Assembly (NCBI GenBank): GCA_030844895.1
Contig: JAUTDX010007456.1
Location: 25,940-89,939 of the forward strand
Source: Ambrosia x helenae
Taxonomy: Eukaryota > Streptophyta > Magnoliopsida > Asterales > Asteraceae
DNA: 64,000 nt
Reading direction: 5' to 3'
Each line of letters starts with the position of its first letter. Position 1 is the stretch's first letter. Shown piece by piece: positions 33,719 to 45,700 of this stretch. The translations under genes and the position numbers were made by a program. The notes under the pieces are model-generated. The model did no database searches. It saw only the letters and a program-made list of their open reading frames with translations, and was not told where the DNA came from.

Positions 33719-35251
33719 TAGGGATGGCAAAAAAACCCTAGCCCGACGGGTATACCCGAAACCCGAAGCATTTGGACGTGTATACCCGATACTCGACGGG
33801 TATGGGACGGGTTTGGGATTGGAAAAAAAGTATTTCGCGGGTATTGGACGGGTATAGTATTAGGTGATACCTGATTCGATTACCCGAAATTAAATATCCG
33901 TTTACCCGAAACATACATCCACAAATTTTTTAAGCTTTTTATATATTTTTCCTTAACCACTTTTTAGTAATATTTCATTTTAATAGATTCATTATTTGAA
34001 CAATATACTTTTCTTTTGAAATTTATGTTTTAATTACATTATTTTTTATATTTATATGCTACAAAATATAAAAATATTTTTTGAGATACAAAATATAATA
34101 TATATTTACATTTTAAATATTTCAAAGATTAGGATGGTGATCATTATACGTAATTTTTATTAAAATTTAATATTGTAGATTTCTAAAACATAAAACTATA
34201 AAAGAAAGTAAAAATATATATACATGCAAATCCCAACGAGTATAACTGATACCCGTAGGTATACTCTATACCCGACGGGTAATACTCGATAAATACCCGA
34301 TCGGTAATGAGACGGGTATGTAGGGGTGTGCAACAGTTCAGAACCGGACCGAACCGACCGGAACCGGAACCGAGCCGGAACCGTTAGTGATAAATATAGG
34401 AACCGGAACCGAACCGTATAAAAACCTACCGGTTCGGTTCGGAACCGAGTTAAACGGTTCTTGTCGGAACCGATTGTCAATTAAATCCTAAAACTAACAA
34501 TTAAATCAAAGGCAACTTTACTAAACTAAAGTGTGGTGTCCTACTCATATTACAGACCTATGATACATGTTTAGAAGTGCACGATACCAACCGCATATAT
34601 ACAATGATTGTAATTTTGACACTACGAATGATATGTGTCATGCATTCCTAATGTCACATGTTATACTACATCTTTGTCCGATACACATTATAGGCCAACC
34701 TGTGCACCTTATAAATGAATATGTAAGCGTTGATTCTCAGTTTAAGCTATTTCTGTTCCCTTTATTGTACTCTATATGTTTTCATAGAAATTACATAATT
34801 CAAATGGAACTCTTATCTCAACAAGTTTGTTAGATATTATATAGTTAACATGACTCAAACAGTATTCTTTATAAAGATTAAACTTAGGAATTGAAATGTG
34901 GATAGTCGGTATACAAACTATTTGGAAAAGCCCACTAAATTAATAGGGTTTTAAATATAATATTTAAAGTGTTAACCTAACCCGGTTCTGGCGGTTCTTT
35001 AAACAGAATTGCGGTTCTGAACTGAACCGAACCGGGAACCGTTTTCACCAAAATTTAAGAACCGGAACCGAACCCTAAATACAAGAATACGGTTCGGATC
35101 TAGCGGTTCTGCATCGGTTCCTCGGTTCTAGCGGTTCCGAACCGTGAATTGCTCAGCCCTACGGGTATGTGATAAAAATTTTATAACCGGGTAGAGGTAT
35201 GGGTATGGTATTAGCCAAATCCGACACATACCAAACTCGTTGCCATCCTTA
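33719..35251. mobile_element. Outer hAT-type MITE (TAGGGATGGCAA family)
   Basis: The ends TAGGGATGGCAA and TTGCCATCCTTA (one mismatch) enclose subterminal acccga/cgggta repeats. Without the nested element at 34321-35161 it is about 690 bp. A Tourist MITE is inserted at its right terminal TTA. The expected 8-bp duplication was not found, perhaps because of decay. Confidence 0.7.
34321..35161. mobile_element. Inner hAT-type MITE nested in another MITE
   Basis: It starts TAGGGGTGTGCAAC and ends GTGAATTGCTCAGCCCTA, flanked by the exact 8-bp duplication CGGGTATG (34313-34320 and 35162-35169), which belongs to the outer element's repeat body. The interior carries gaaccgg/ccggttc words at both ends and an AT-rich non-coding centre. 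Confidence 0.9.
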
Positions 35252-35538
35252 GAGCATTCACAGTAGCTCCCCCATTTTATGTGAGTATATCCCCAAAATT
35301 ATATGGGGTGGGTGTGAGTGGTTATGAGTGAAGAAAAATGGGGAATCTACTGTTGATCGGTATAATTGGGGTTACTTGGGAATCTTTTGGGGAAAACTGG
35401 AAGGTGTATTTATTTTTTTAGTATTTGTTGAAAGTAGTTGTGAGTGGAGGAGAGAGAAACTGTAATGATTTTTAGTGTAATATGTGGTTGTGATTGGTTG
35501 TGAGGGAATGGGGGATGATGAAGCTACTGTGAATGCTC
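35252..35538. mobile_element. Tourist-like (Harbinger) MITE, TTA duplication
   Basis: The inverted ends GAGCATTCACAGTAGCT and AGCTACTGTGAATGCTC are perfect over 17 bp, with TTA on both sides (35249-35251 and 35539-35541). Non-coding interior. A decayed right end of the same family may be at about 41083-41095. Confidence 0.93.
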
Positions 35539-35541
35539 TTA

Positions 35542-36274
35542 GGGTCATGGCACCCTCCAGGCTTTGTAATGCTTCACCACTAGGTGTTATGAACTGACAT
35601 CATTGCAAGATATTGAACTTGATTCATATCAGTTTATGGATTAAATGAGCTCTTTCACTCATTATAGTAGTATTGTAGGGTGAGTTCTCATGTTTGTGAT
35701 GTAATGTAAACGTAACACGCATTTAGAATCGACTTCTTATTTCAAGAACTGCCGCAAAAGTTGGTAACCGTATCTACAATATAGAAAGTTGAAACATTCA
35801 TTATCAATTTTCCAAAGCTTCTTAGTGTAGATTAGAATAAATATATATATATACTTAAACACTGGCGGACTTAGAAATTGTTTTCTGGGTATGCGATCAG
35901 ATGGTTTAAACAAATTTAAGATCGAGATTTTTGCTTATAAAACACACTAGTTTTTTTTTTTTTACGAAGTATGCCCGCCCCCTTAGGTACACTTGGGTCC
36001 GTCTATAATATAGATATCTATCCATAGATTCTTTTGAAGAAGACTAATTATAAATTTAACCCTTAGTGAGTGGTGTAAAATTGTTAACGTTCCTTCATAG
36101 TTGCAATAATTAGTTCATTACTTTTTCAGGTTAAAAAAATGATGTGGTTCATGGGGCTGGTTCTCAAGCAATCTCGTAGTAAACATATTCCTTATTAAGT
36201 GGTGTCCGAGTTAGCAGATTTTGACTTTAGTCTTCCGTTTTCAATAATAAATTTCAAAACACATCTAATGATCC
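35542..36274. other. Intergenic, no gene seen
   Basis: AT-rich. A possible small hAT-like remnant lies at about 35864-36010 (cactggcggactta and gggtccgtct), but its ends match poorly. Confidence 0.35.
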
Positions 36275-36632
36275 GAACACCACATGATCAAAATAAAATA
36301 AATACCCACAATATGTAATGTGTGTGTATATATGTGTGTTAGTTGGTGGATGAGTGTATGAGAGAGAGTTAGTTTTGTGAATTTATTTTTTAATGTTTAT
36401 GAGATGCATATTATGTTTGCATTAGTATAATAAATGAGTAACAAGGTGGGTATGAACACCACATGATCAAAATAAAATAAATACCCACAATATGTAATGT
36501 GTGTGTATATATGTGTGTTAGTTGGTGGATGAGTGTATGAGAGAGAGTTAGTTTTGTGAATTTATTTTTTAATGTTTATGAGATGCATATTATGTTTGCA
36601 TTAGTATAATAAATGAGTAACAAGGTGGGTAT
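36275..36632. repeat. Perfect 179-bp tandem duplication
   Basis: The unit gaacaccacatgatcaaaat to caaggtgggtat at 36275-36453 is repeated base for base at 36454-36632 as far as I can read. It includes gtgtgtgtatatatgtgtg and a gagagaga tract. A very recent duplication or an assembly artefact. Confidence 0.95.
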
Positions 36633-37085
36633 GAATGTTGTGGAAATTTCATATTCATATATACTTGTACCTTTGACTGATTGTAGGGTTTTTAACTAAT
36701 TTATTAGGAATATCGAGAAGACTAAATAGGAAAGAATAATTGACCAATCATGCAATAGATGAACTGTATATAAGACTTTGGACAAAATGTCCCATTAAAC
36801 ATATGTTAAAGGACAAAATAAGAAGAAAGCTTGATCAAAGTTTGAGGACCATTTATGATAATAATATCTATAATGTAAGTTTCCTAATGATTTCCATGCA
36901 TGTCTCACTTGTCTTCTTGTGGTCACCTAATTGGACTTACATTCACACGAGTCTCAGCAATTGGTCCCTGTTGAAATATACTAGAAGACCAATAATTAAA
37001 TACAATTTTTGTTACTTGATTAATTGACAAGTAATAAATTGTTATTAATTTAAAAAAAAAACTAAACGAAAGTACTATATACAAA
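36633..37085. other. Intergenic, no gene seen
   Basis: AT-rich; a 95-residue open frame at 36740-37027 shows no family signature and is not annotated. Confidence 0.35.
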
Positions 37086-37822
37086 TCTATAATCTATAAT
37101 AACTTATAATAAAAGAATTGAGTTTGTATGAGGTGGCATTCAATGGAGGCCTCAACCTCCCATTGAATGTGTCATGTGGCACCTTGAGGTGATAGTATTA
37201 AATTTATTATTAAAAAAAATATACCATGTGACAAATTAAAAAAAACAAATAATAATATAAAACTTAATCTACTAAAATTAAATTGAGTTATTTTAGGAAA
37301 AAATAATTTAAAAACAAATTTAAAATTCTCTTTTATGTTTCCTCCCATAATTTTTAAACGTTAATATCTTTTATATACGAGAGTTTTTAAAGAAAAAATT
37401 ACACCAAATTAACGAGCGTTTTATTATCTTTCCAACGAGTACCATAGTGCTATATAAAAAACGGAGAAAAAAACGACTATTTTTTGTGGGGTTTCGTTCA
37501 TACAGGAAAAAAAACACAAAGTGTTCTGGTTATTCATTAATCATGTTTTTTATTTTAAAACAGGTTCTTATCTACGATGTTGAAATTCAGCCCAATCGTC
37601 ATGCTATAATTGGAATTTTACTCTTTAAAGATGCATAGGTATACTTCATCAAGAGAAGCTAGAAGAAAGAATCGCGCAACACTGCAACACATGGTGTCAC
37701 CTTATAGCAAGGTTATTTTTTTATTTATTTAATTACAAGAGTAATAATTATAACTATTAGTATTAGTATTATTAGAATTGTTATATTTTTCAACCCCGGG
37801 ACGCTCCCAGGATAAAAGCTAG
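37086..37822 (+). mobile_element. Short non-autonomous Helitron
   Basis: The left end TCTATAATCTATAATAACTT (a second possible TC start at 37093) follows an A. The right end has a potential short hairpin (ccgggacgctcccagg) followed about 8 bases later by CTAG at 37819-37822 and then T. The interior has the style of plant Helitrons (gaggtggcattcaatgg and the atctttccaacgagtaccatagtg block). No coding capacity. Confidence 0.7.
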
Positions 37823-38601
37823 TTAAGACAATATTTATCAATTTAAAATTTTGTATCAAAAAAAAAACATTTACCATTAACATGCTAGGAGTGAGGTGTA
37901 TTTCAGGTTGAATTCGACATAGCCGATCATATAGTGTATAAACATTAGCTATTTGTATTAAAACAATATTAGGTTTATCATAAGGCTCATTTTCCCTTTG
38001 TTTTATTAGACAACGTACGTTGAACTCTACTTTGTGATGACTTCAAACCAACACATTGATATCATTATCAGTCAAAAATATAAAATACTGCTAATAAGAA
38101 AATAATGATACGTGGGATATCCTTTTATCCTCTTACGCTACAAGAATCCATGAATCTACAAGTAGATTTAGAGTTGATCAACAACATGTACGAGACTTTT
38201 CGGTTCGAGTCATCTCAATGGTAGTGTAACTTCAGTCTTCATCTTCTCAATGGTGATGAACTGTATTTGAAATTTTGTTTCAAGCTATATATTGATATCC
38301 TTTATTAGCTGAAAATTTTAAATACGAAATAATGAGCTAATGATATCCATAGTATCTTTTATCCTGTCACATCTCTTCTTGAACATGTCATAATGTCATT
38401 GTTAAGAAAACCAAGTTAAAATATCAAAGTTAAATAATATAATGTTACTAGGTTTTGAGTTTTGAACCTTAGCAATGGTGTGTAATTTAGAAATATTGGT
38501 GTAATTGTATAGGAGATGTAATATTTGTTGTTCAAACAAAATGTTTTCTTTTGATGTATCAAAGTTTTGTGTATCGAATTTTAAGAGTATTACTAGCTAC
38601 A
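37823..38601. other. Intergenic, no gene seen
   Basis: AT-rich sequence without coding signal. Confidence 0.35.
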
Positions 38602-38843
38602 TAAGACTGTATGTTGTGGGCCGCGAGTGAGCTCCAGCGCGAGCGAGGTTTCAGCTTGGTGCTCACCCCCGCCACAACAGCCCCACGCGAACAGCCACGG
38701 CGCGAGCACAGGTGATGGTGGTTGCGTGCGTTAACGGGAGAAAGTGAGCTTTGGTTGCACCATTGCTCACCTCCAGCCACAACAGGTTCAAGTGACCTGG
38801 TTACTTGAGAGTGAAGTATGTTGCTCGCAGCCGCTCGCTCGCG

Positions 38844-38953
38844 ACCAATTGGAGCTGATCGAAGTATGTCATCCTAACAAACACATCTTCTTAATGTGTC
38901 ACTTAAATGCACCAATTGGAGCTGATCGAAGTATGTCATCCTAACAAACACAT
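38844..38953 (+). repeat. Direct repeat of ~43 bp, 67 bp apart
   Basis: The segment from accaattggagctgatcg to ctaacaaacacat occurs at 38844 and again at 38911, apparently identical. Confidence 0.9.
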
Positions 38954-39011
38954 TCCAACAATGTGTAGTTGTAAAATGCTCTCATTGCATACGTAATTAA
39001 TGGAAGCAATA

Positions 39012-39236
39012 CTCCCTCCGTCCTATTTTAGATGCCATGGGTCCACAAACACACATATTAAGAAACCTTTGTTTGTATGTTGTAAAATGACAATAATATC
39101 CTCAAGTTATTATTTCAAATCTTTGATTGTCTTTTGTCTTTTATGGGCAAAACTGGAAATTGCTTATAAATGGACATTTAATTTGAGACAACAAAAAGTG
39201 CAAAAATAGACATTTAAAATGGGACGGAGGAGGGAG
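39012..39236. mobile_element. Stowaway (Tc1/mariner) MITE
   Basis: The ends CTCCCTCCGTCC and GGGACGGAGGAGGGAG are the classic Stowaway termini, flanked by TA at 39010-39011 and 39237-39238. One extra AGG-type unit sits in the right end. Interior 225 bp, non-coding. Confidence 0.95.
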
Positions 39237-39975
39237 TATTTTCTAGAAAAAGAAAACAAATACCATCATAAATATCGGTATAAAAGATGGGAAAGTTATA
39301 TATATGTAAAACGTGTAAGATGTATACACAATACGAATAGTTTTAGAATTATTGAAGTGTAACATTTGCCAACTAAACTTGAAGATTGATCATCCTATCT
39401 CTTCTTACATTTGGAACGATAATGATCACATTGTTTTTAACTTTCGGTAAAACTTGTGGGCAATCTTGATAAAGAGAAAAGATTGGGGTTGACACCCACT
39501 TATATACATAAACAAAAATCAATGATCTTGTTCAACTTTGTTAGTTGAACCTTTAAGTGCCACAAACACTAAAGAAAAATCCAATAAATTTATTGGTGGT
39601 CCAAAAGGAAATGAAAATAGTTGATGAAAAACAAAAGATAAGGTGACCTAACTCTCGTATAGAACAAGTAACTTAAACTAACCGTTGTGGTCTCGTGACC
39701 ACCCGGCGCGAGCGACCAATCTAGCCACATGTCTCGCGATCACCATAACGTCCCCAAGTTAATGTCGGCGTGAGCGAGCAAAAGTGAACATGGTCACCTA
39801 AGCGAGCAGTGGGGTTTTCTTGGATGTTGAGGGGCGCGAGTGATGGTGGGTGGTTTATCCACAACAGGGTCAAGTGAGTGAGTAGGTGTTTTATCCCGGG
39901 CCCAGTCATCATTCTGATGGCACAACATTATCAGATAACTCCGGGTGATAACCCCGACCACAATACACAGTCTTA

Positions 39976-41323
39976 GCCTACTCGAAGACATAGGATCAAT
40001 AAGCTCGTTAAATGCAGCTTTTCTTTTTTGCGATTTTGGCCCATTTGGTCACTTTATTCTAATCTATTTTAACATGTTAATGACAAAACATGACTAGAGC
40101 CAACTTATTAATAAGCAATTAGTGTATTAGTAAATCTTTACTGTTCGTGGGAATTAGTAGGTATGGTTGTTGTTGTAGTGTATGATAATGGGCCGGGCCG
40201 GCTTGACTTTACTATTCAGCAATTCTGTCATTTTTTTCTCTTTCTTTCTTTTTTTTTTAGTTTATACAAGTATAAAATATATCAAAATACAGTTATAATT
40301 TTTTATTATCAAATGGTAATATGTTTCTAAACATAAAGGATTTGACCATTTCAAATATGTTATAGCTCATCAAGACGGTTTTAGTTTTACCCGTTTGAAT
40401 CGTTAAAAATAATTCAACATTGTCCTGGTAACCCAGCATATGGACGAGTTGAAGTGCCATGCATAGATGATACCCGGATGTGAGATTTGAAAACCATGAG
40501 CAGCCTCTTCTGAAGTATCCTATACATGAAAATGTAGGCTATAAATGGTGGTGAATTCATGAATTTTTCATGGTGGATTCATGAATTTTTCAAGGATCTT
40601 ACTAGTATAGTAGTATGCTATGTTTGGATATCTATTAAATTTAAATACAAGTTTGTATGTTTTTTAAATGTTCAAGTTGGGTATATTTGGTAACCCCAAC
40701 ATAGTTTAGAACAATCATAAAAACATGCAACCATTCTACTCTACTCTGATAATATTTGTTAATTACAACATTATACTCATTACACCTGTTTAAACATTTC
40801 TGGAAGACATTTGCTTGTCTTTCTCTAGCTAGACAATGGCTTCTTTATCCAACTAAACTAAAGCAATAACTTGGATGAACACTAATCTAATTATTCATGT
40901 TTAAGTGTATTTATTTATAGTTCTCTCTTCCACTAAAACCATTTAAAAAAATGATAAAAAATAAATGCAGGGAACAGTGATCTCCCAAATATACACAGTA
41001 ATATTTTCTCTTCATCCACTCACAACCACTTCCTAAAATATGTAGAACTCACTCACAAATATATGCAGTAACGTGCTGTGAATGCTCTAACATCACCTTA
41101 GTCTCAACCCTTGAAGTTGGTGATATGCGAGTAGTTTAGACAAGGACAACAAACATGGATGCGCAAGATACAAGAAAATTACCAGTTCAGGTTTCAGTTT
41201 TGCCACACAGCAAAACCGAAGCCGAACCACAATTTCCAGTTAATCGGCTGTTTAACAGAACTATAACTTAATTGCTGGGTTCACTTAATTCGGTTATATG
41301 CTAAAATGAGCCCCGTAACATCC
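39976..41323. other. Intergenic, possible decayed Tourist MITE at its right
   Basis: No gene is seen. From about 40975 to 41095 the words ctcacaaccact and gctgtgaatgctctaa recall the Tourist family at 35252, without a usable left end. Confidence 0.35.
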
Positions 41324-41443
41324 ACAAAAACACGTGAAAACACAGCTCAAACATAAAAGCTAATCTTGAGACTAAAATAGTGAACAAAAACACATGAAAA
41401 CACAAATCAAACATACAAACATATCTTGAGACTAAAATCATGA
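41324..41443 (+). repeat. Imperfect 60-bp tandem repeat
   Basis: Two units, each starting acaaaaacac and containing cttgagactaaaat, lie at 41324-41383 and 41384-41443. Confidence 0.8.
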
Positions 41444-41902
41444 ACAAAAATAGATTGAAGACAAAATCAAAACGATAATGCCAAAAAAAGGTTATTAAAT
41501 CGCAATCATGATCATAGGATAGTACTTACTATCTTACAACCTTTCTACTTAAAACCATGTCACGTGTGCATAGGCTCGCTACGTAGGTAGGATCGACAAA
41601 AGAATTGTAAGACTAGTTGGTTATTCGATCCTACATACGAGCTTAAACTTCTAATTCCTACGGATTATGGCATACTTTCAAAAAATAATCAACCTCTTAA
41701 TTGTTTGTTTAGACCTGTACAAATATTGCAACAAAGATTGTACAATGATCTGGAGTCTAAGTAAGATGCAAAACAGAAACAACTTAATTTCAATATCAAA
41801 GATCAAGATACAAAATGAACTTATACCAAAAACATCAAAATATAATGTTTAAATATAACCAAGCTCGAAAGTGAGAAGATCACTAATACTTAATTACCTA
41901 TC

Positions 41903-43455
41903 CTAAGCCTTAATAGCATACTTCCTCAATGGAAAGTACTTCTCCTTTTTCTTCTCCCGCTCGGTCTTTAACGAGGCCTACCACACAACGTAAAAACAAG
42001 ACATGAATCAATAACATGTCATAACGCAAATGATGCAGCCAAACCGTGTTTAATAGCCCATATGACCTCTTATTCGTGACTACCGAAGTCCTGATTCATA
42101 TTAGTCACATTGAAATTACCATTGAAGATTAACAAATAAGAGTTGAACGATACCTGATGTTTGGTTAAACGCCTACGGATGGCTCTGGTTTTCTTTGGAC
42201 GCAAATCAAGAGGCAAGTACTTCTTGTTCTTGTAAGCTTCCCTGAGCTTTGCCTTCTGAGTCTGTGAAATAACAGTTAATACCTGCGCGATACCAGTCCT
42301 CACCACCTTTCTGCACCCACAATAACAAACGACAAATTTGACATCATAATCAATTATACCTCAAAGTATTTAATGAAGCCAATTCAAAACTTGTGCAAAA
42401 AAACGGCATTCATAAAAAAATCCAACAGAAATATAATCAATAATTAACTAGGTAGTCAAAGATTCAAGGCGCACTTAAGAAGCAAAGGGTTCCCCTATCG
42501 CCTAGACACAAGATGCAAAAAGCACAGGCCCAAGAGTAGTAATATGCATGTCCGGTACAAGCCATTTATGACTGTTTTTGGCTCGTTTAGACTGGTTTAA
42601 GGTTGGTTCAGACCATTTGAAACTACTTTTAGGTGTTTATAGCCAGTTCACCTAAGGGCCTAGGCACACACTTAGGGTGGCCGGGGCGCCCTCGGTAAAG
42701 TTGACAAGCCCCACCCAACCCCACTTTGCCATGTGAAAATCACACCGAAAATCATCAAAATCTATGATTGCCGATCCGTTAAGTGTTTTTTTTTTTTTCG
42801 GGGGAGGGGGGGGGGGGTAGCGGTGTTGTCGCACGGCAATCTAACTGTGCTCCCCCTTGCGGTGGAGAGTGGCCCAAACCCCCTAAATGCGCTTTTAACT
42901 ACCGAGATTAACATTTAACAAATCAAATACCAGAATTCATATCCAAAAACACAGTAATTTCTAACATCCTTCAAAACAAAATGCTAAAAATCAGACATCA
43001 AAACCTAGTTCAAAGCAATCTAATATTTAAACATTAATTAATAAGTTGTTTTTAAACCAAACTATGACCCCTAAATAAAAAATAAAAAACAAAAAAAAAA
43101 CACACTAGTTCAGACTTTAAAAAAAACCTTAGAAACATGTAAAATTCATGCTGAATTTACAAATCTTATAAACATAATAATAATCAATAACACCAAACTA
43201 AACAATAAACAGAAACTAAAAGTTACATTTTGGAGAGCTTGTTGGGAGCACCACCAGTGACTTTAGCAACACGAAGAAGAGCAAGTTCAGTTTTGAGTTC
43301 CTTCAACTGAGCAAACAAATCTGTCTTTGTTTTCTCCCTCAACTCATGAACTTTAATTCGAGCTGCATTTTAAATAATAATAATAATAATAGATGAAAAA
43401 ATTGAACAGAAAATGATGTGGGTTGAAATAGATACGAAAAATGAAAAGTACCCAT
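41903..43455 (-). CDS. RPL35: 60S ribosomal protein L35 (uL29 family)
   Basis: Four coding exons on the minus strand: 43455-43452 (ATGG), 43362-43227, 42310-42154 and 41977-41903. All introns are GT/AG, phases match, and the sum is 372 nt, giving 123 residues, the usual plant length. Recognisable blocks are ARIKVHELREKTKTDLF, VTGGAPNKLSKI, VVRTGIAQVLTVISQTQKAK and YLPLDLRPKKTRAIRRRLTK, with the C-terminus EKYFPLRKYAIKA. The protein is a basic component of the large subunit near the exit tunnel. Intron 1 has a TAA microsatellite, and the 916-bp intron 2 holds repeat-like sequence with a 12-base G run near 42806. No lesion is seen; it should be functional. Confidence 0.97.
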
Positions 43456-43514
43456 TGATTATGAGTTTGTTGCAGCTGCCGCACAATGTTCTGAAACCTA
43501 GGATTAAACAAACC

Positions 43515-43521
43515 AGGGTTT
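43515..43521 (-). promoter_or_regulatory. Telo-box-like AAACCCT upstream of RPL35
   Basis: AAACCCT on the minus strand lies about 60 bases before the start codon. Telo-boxes are common in plant ribosomal-protein gene leaders and promoters. A single short match is weak evidence. Confidence 0.35.
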
Positions 43522-43677
43522 CTGGATGGATGGATGGTGATTATATTTGTGTATTATACAAACAAGGCATTACAAGCCCAATACAATCTAGTCTGGTAGG
43601 TAGTTGGTGCAATTTACAGGCCTAATTTTAGCCCAATTCAAGTTTTTAGGTTCGGGCCTTAGGTTATCTATCTTCAA

Positions 43678-43980
43678 GGACTGTTTTGGTAAGCCTCCTA
43701 ATGAGGCTCTGAACTATTCTGCGCTGAATGATTCAGCATTCAGCATGTTTGTTTCAACTTATGAATGGAATGTTTAAGGCTGAACCATTAAGACTTGGGA
43801 TTTTGTTGAACCATTAAGCGCTGAATTAGGCTGAATCTTAATGAGACTCTTCTACCAATGTGAGACAAAGAAACTAACCATTAAGATGTCCAATTAATGA
43901 TTCAGCACTTAACCATTCAGATCTCTTAATCATTCAAACTTCTTAATGATTCAACACTTTAATCAACCAAATAGCCCCTA
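43678..43980. mobile_element. Candidate MITE with CTGTTTTGG ends
   Basis: ggactgttttggtaag at the left and aaccaaatagccccta at the right are imperfect inverted repeats, and the interior is made of ctgaatgattcagc / cttaatgattcaac words on both strands. No target duplication was defined. Confidence 0.4.
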
Positions 43981-44125
43981 AGGATTGCTTATACACTAAA
44001 CAACTGCTTATAAGTATAAATAACGTAATAATACTAAGTTATAAAAGTTTAATAATAATAAAAATACTTACACAAAAGGACTAAAATTCTACACAAAAGG
44101 ACTCAACCTTGATGAATACAAAATC

Positions 44126-44833
44126 ATCGGCATTGCTAATGGCGAAACCTGCAAAAAAAGTGAACTATCGTCATTGTTAACAGCGAGACCTACAACCTTC
44201 GCCCTTACAAACCACATTATTGTCACCTCTCGCCATTGATAATGGCGAGTGCAGTTTATTTTTCTTCTATTTCTCACACTCTCACCTTCCATTGCCATTA
44301 TAACCCTCCAAATGTATTTTCTCCTTTGGGCTACTGATTTGGTATGCTTCTTCAAATATAACTGAAATAAAAATCCTAAATGCCAGTTATCAAGATCATT
44401 AGCAACAAAGTGTTTGTAGCAAACAGATGCTTGAAGCTGATCAAAAGCTAGGTTTCCATTTTCAAAAGTGTCACCTTGAATCCCTCTGACGTATGAAACC
44501 GAATAGTCTCCAACGATCCTCACCAGGTGTCTCCTATGCTCTGCCCCACCTCGGGTCCCTTAAGACTTATGTTGTTTCTGACAATGCATCATGATGGTAA
44601 TTAGTTGTGAAAGTTTGTTTAAATTTTAATGTTTTTCTTGTAATGTTGATTGTTGACTCTAACAAATAACAACTAGCAATAATCGCCATTGCTAACGGCG
44701 AAAGTCTTAATAATTGGCAGGGATCGCCGTTGCTAATGGCGAGTGGCAGTAAAAGTGGAATAATGTGCAGAGGAAGCAAGAAACTATGCAGCTTTTTGTA
44801 AGATATCTATGCAATCGCCATTAACAACGGCGA
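44126..44833. repeat. Six dispersed copies of a cgccatt-type palindrome
   Basis: Imperfect 20-21-bp palindromes of the type tcgccattgctaatggcga occur at 44126-44146, 44167-44187, 44229-44249, 44682-44701, 44723-44742 and 44814-44833. The loop and one or two stem bases vary, but the stems largely keep pairing. They lie in two groups of three. An open frame on the minus strand (44523-44089) covers the first group and reads SPLAM at the palindromes; I do not recognise it. Confidence 0.75.
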
Positions 44834-44886
44834 TAACTTCATTTGTGAAAATTGGGAGAAAAGAGCACTATAAGTGAAAACATTGA

Positions 44887-45215
44887 CGTTGTGTTCCCGA
44901 GTTAAACAAACGAAGGAAAAGAAAACAAAGAGAATTAAAGAGAGAAAAGAAAAAGAGTGGAAAGAAAATAGTTAATTAACTATTGTGTTCCCAAGTTTGA
45001 ATGAACCGAAAAAAAAGGAAGGATTTTATCTTTAAAAAATTATTTCATTCCAAATCTCTCTAATTTAGAAGGATGAGATATGCACGAAGCAAACTTTTCC
45101 TTCCGTTTCCCTCCCTCCCTTTCTCTCCTTAGAAAAACTGTAAAACATAATTTTTTTCCAAGTATCCTTCCAAATCCTTTCTTTTCCTTTGTTAAATGAA
45201 TCTAGGGAACAAAGC
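44887..45215. mobile_element. Candidate MITE with tgttccc ends
   Basis: cgttgtgttcccgag followed by aaacgaaggaaaagaaa on the left is an imperfect inverted match of ttcttttcctttgtt then ctagggaacaaagcg on the right. An internal copy of the left end (ttgtgttcccaagtttgaatg) lies near 44983. No target duplication was defined. Confidence 0.45.
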
Positions 45216-45700
45216 GTGAGAGAGATAGCATCATAAATGAAAAAAAAAAAAAAAAACCTCCTTCTAGACCCAACGCGTGGTTGTGTTCACATAATCTCCA
45301 TCGATATTCACACGCCCAGCAAAATTAATCTTGTTTGTTTATATAGTGCAAAAATCTGACTATAAAAGTTCAGACAATTAACTAGTTGGTTTTGTTATCT
45401 TACATTCACATCAATATATAATTCTATTTATTAAAAATGGTAATGATCAAACGAGTGAATACGAAAAAATGTGTAAAGTTTAAAGTAATAAAGCATTTAA
45501 AATATAAAACAAGAATCACCTGTATTTGTATTTTATAATTCTATAATATAATCTATTTATTATGACTTATAAAACATAGACCCATAAGCTTTTGTCAATA
45601 ACCACCCCACTATGACACCAAAACCACTATAACACTCCCTTTTAATTTCTCACCTATTTATGCATCTAAAAACAGTGTACAAAACCCTCTTAGATTCTCT
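45216..45700. promoter_or_regulatory. Upstream region of the first dirigent gene
   Basis: AT-rich, with a 19-base A run near 45239. A TATA-like ctatttatgc lies near 45654, about 45 bases before the start codon of the plus-strand dirigent gene. No other element could be identified. Confidence 0.35.

Larger units (their letters stand above)
38602..39975. mobile_element. Candidate DNA transposon with TAAGACTGT ends
   Basis: TAAGACTGTATGTTGTGG near 38602 is the inverted match, with a few differences, of CCACAATACACAGTCTTA ending at 39975. GC-rich subterminal regions repeat gcgcgagcga words on both sides. There is no clear target duplication and no transposase. A Stowaway MITE lies inside. The pairing of the ends is inferred. 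Confidence 0.45.

Noticed and set aside
35864..36010. Possible small hAT element
   Set aside because: The ends cactggcgg and gggtccgtct pair poorly and no target duplication is present.
44089..44523. 144-codon minus-strand frame as a gene
   Set aside because: No family resemblance and it covers the palindrome repeats; noted under the repeat instead.
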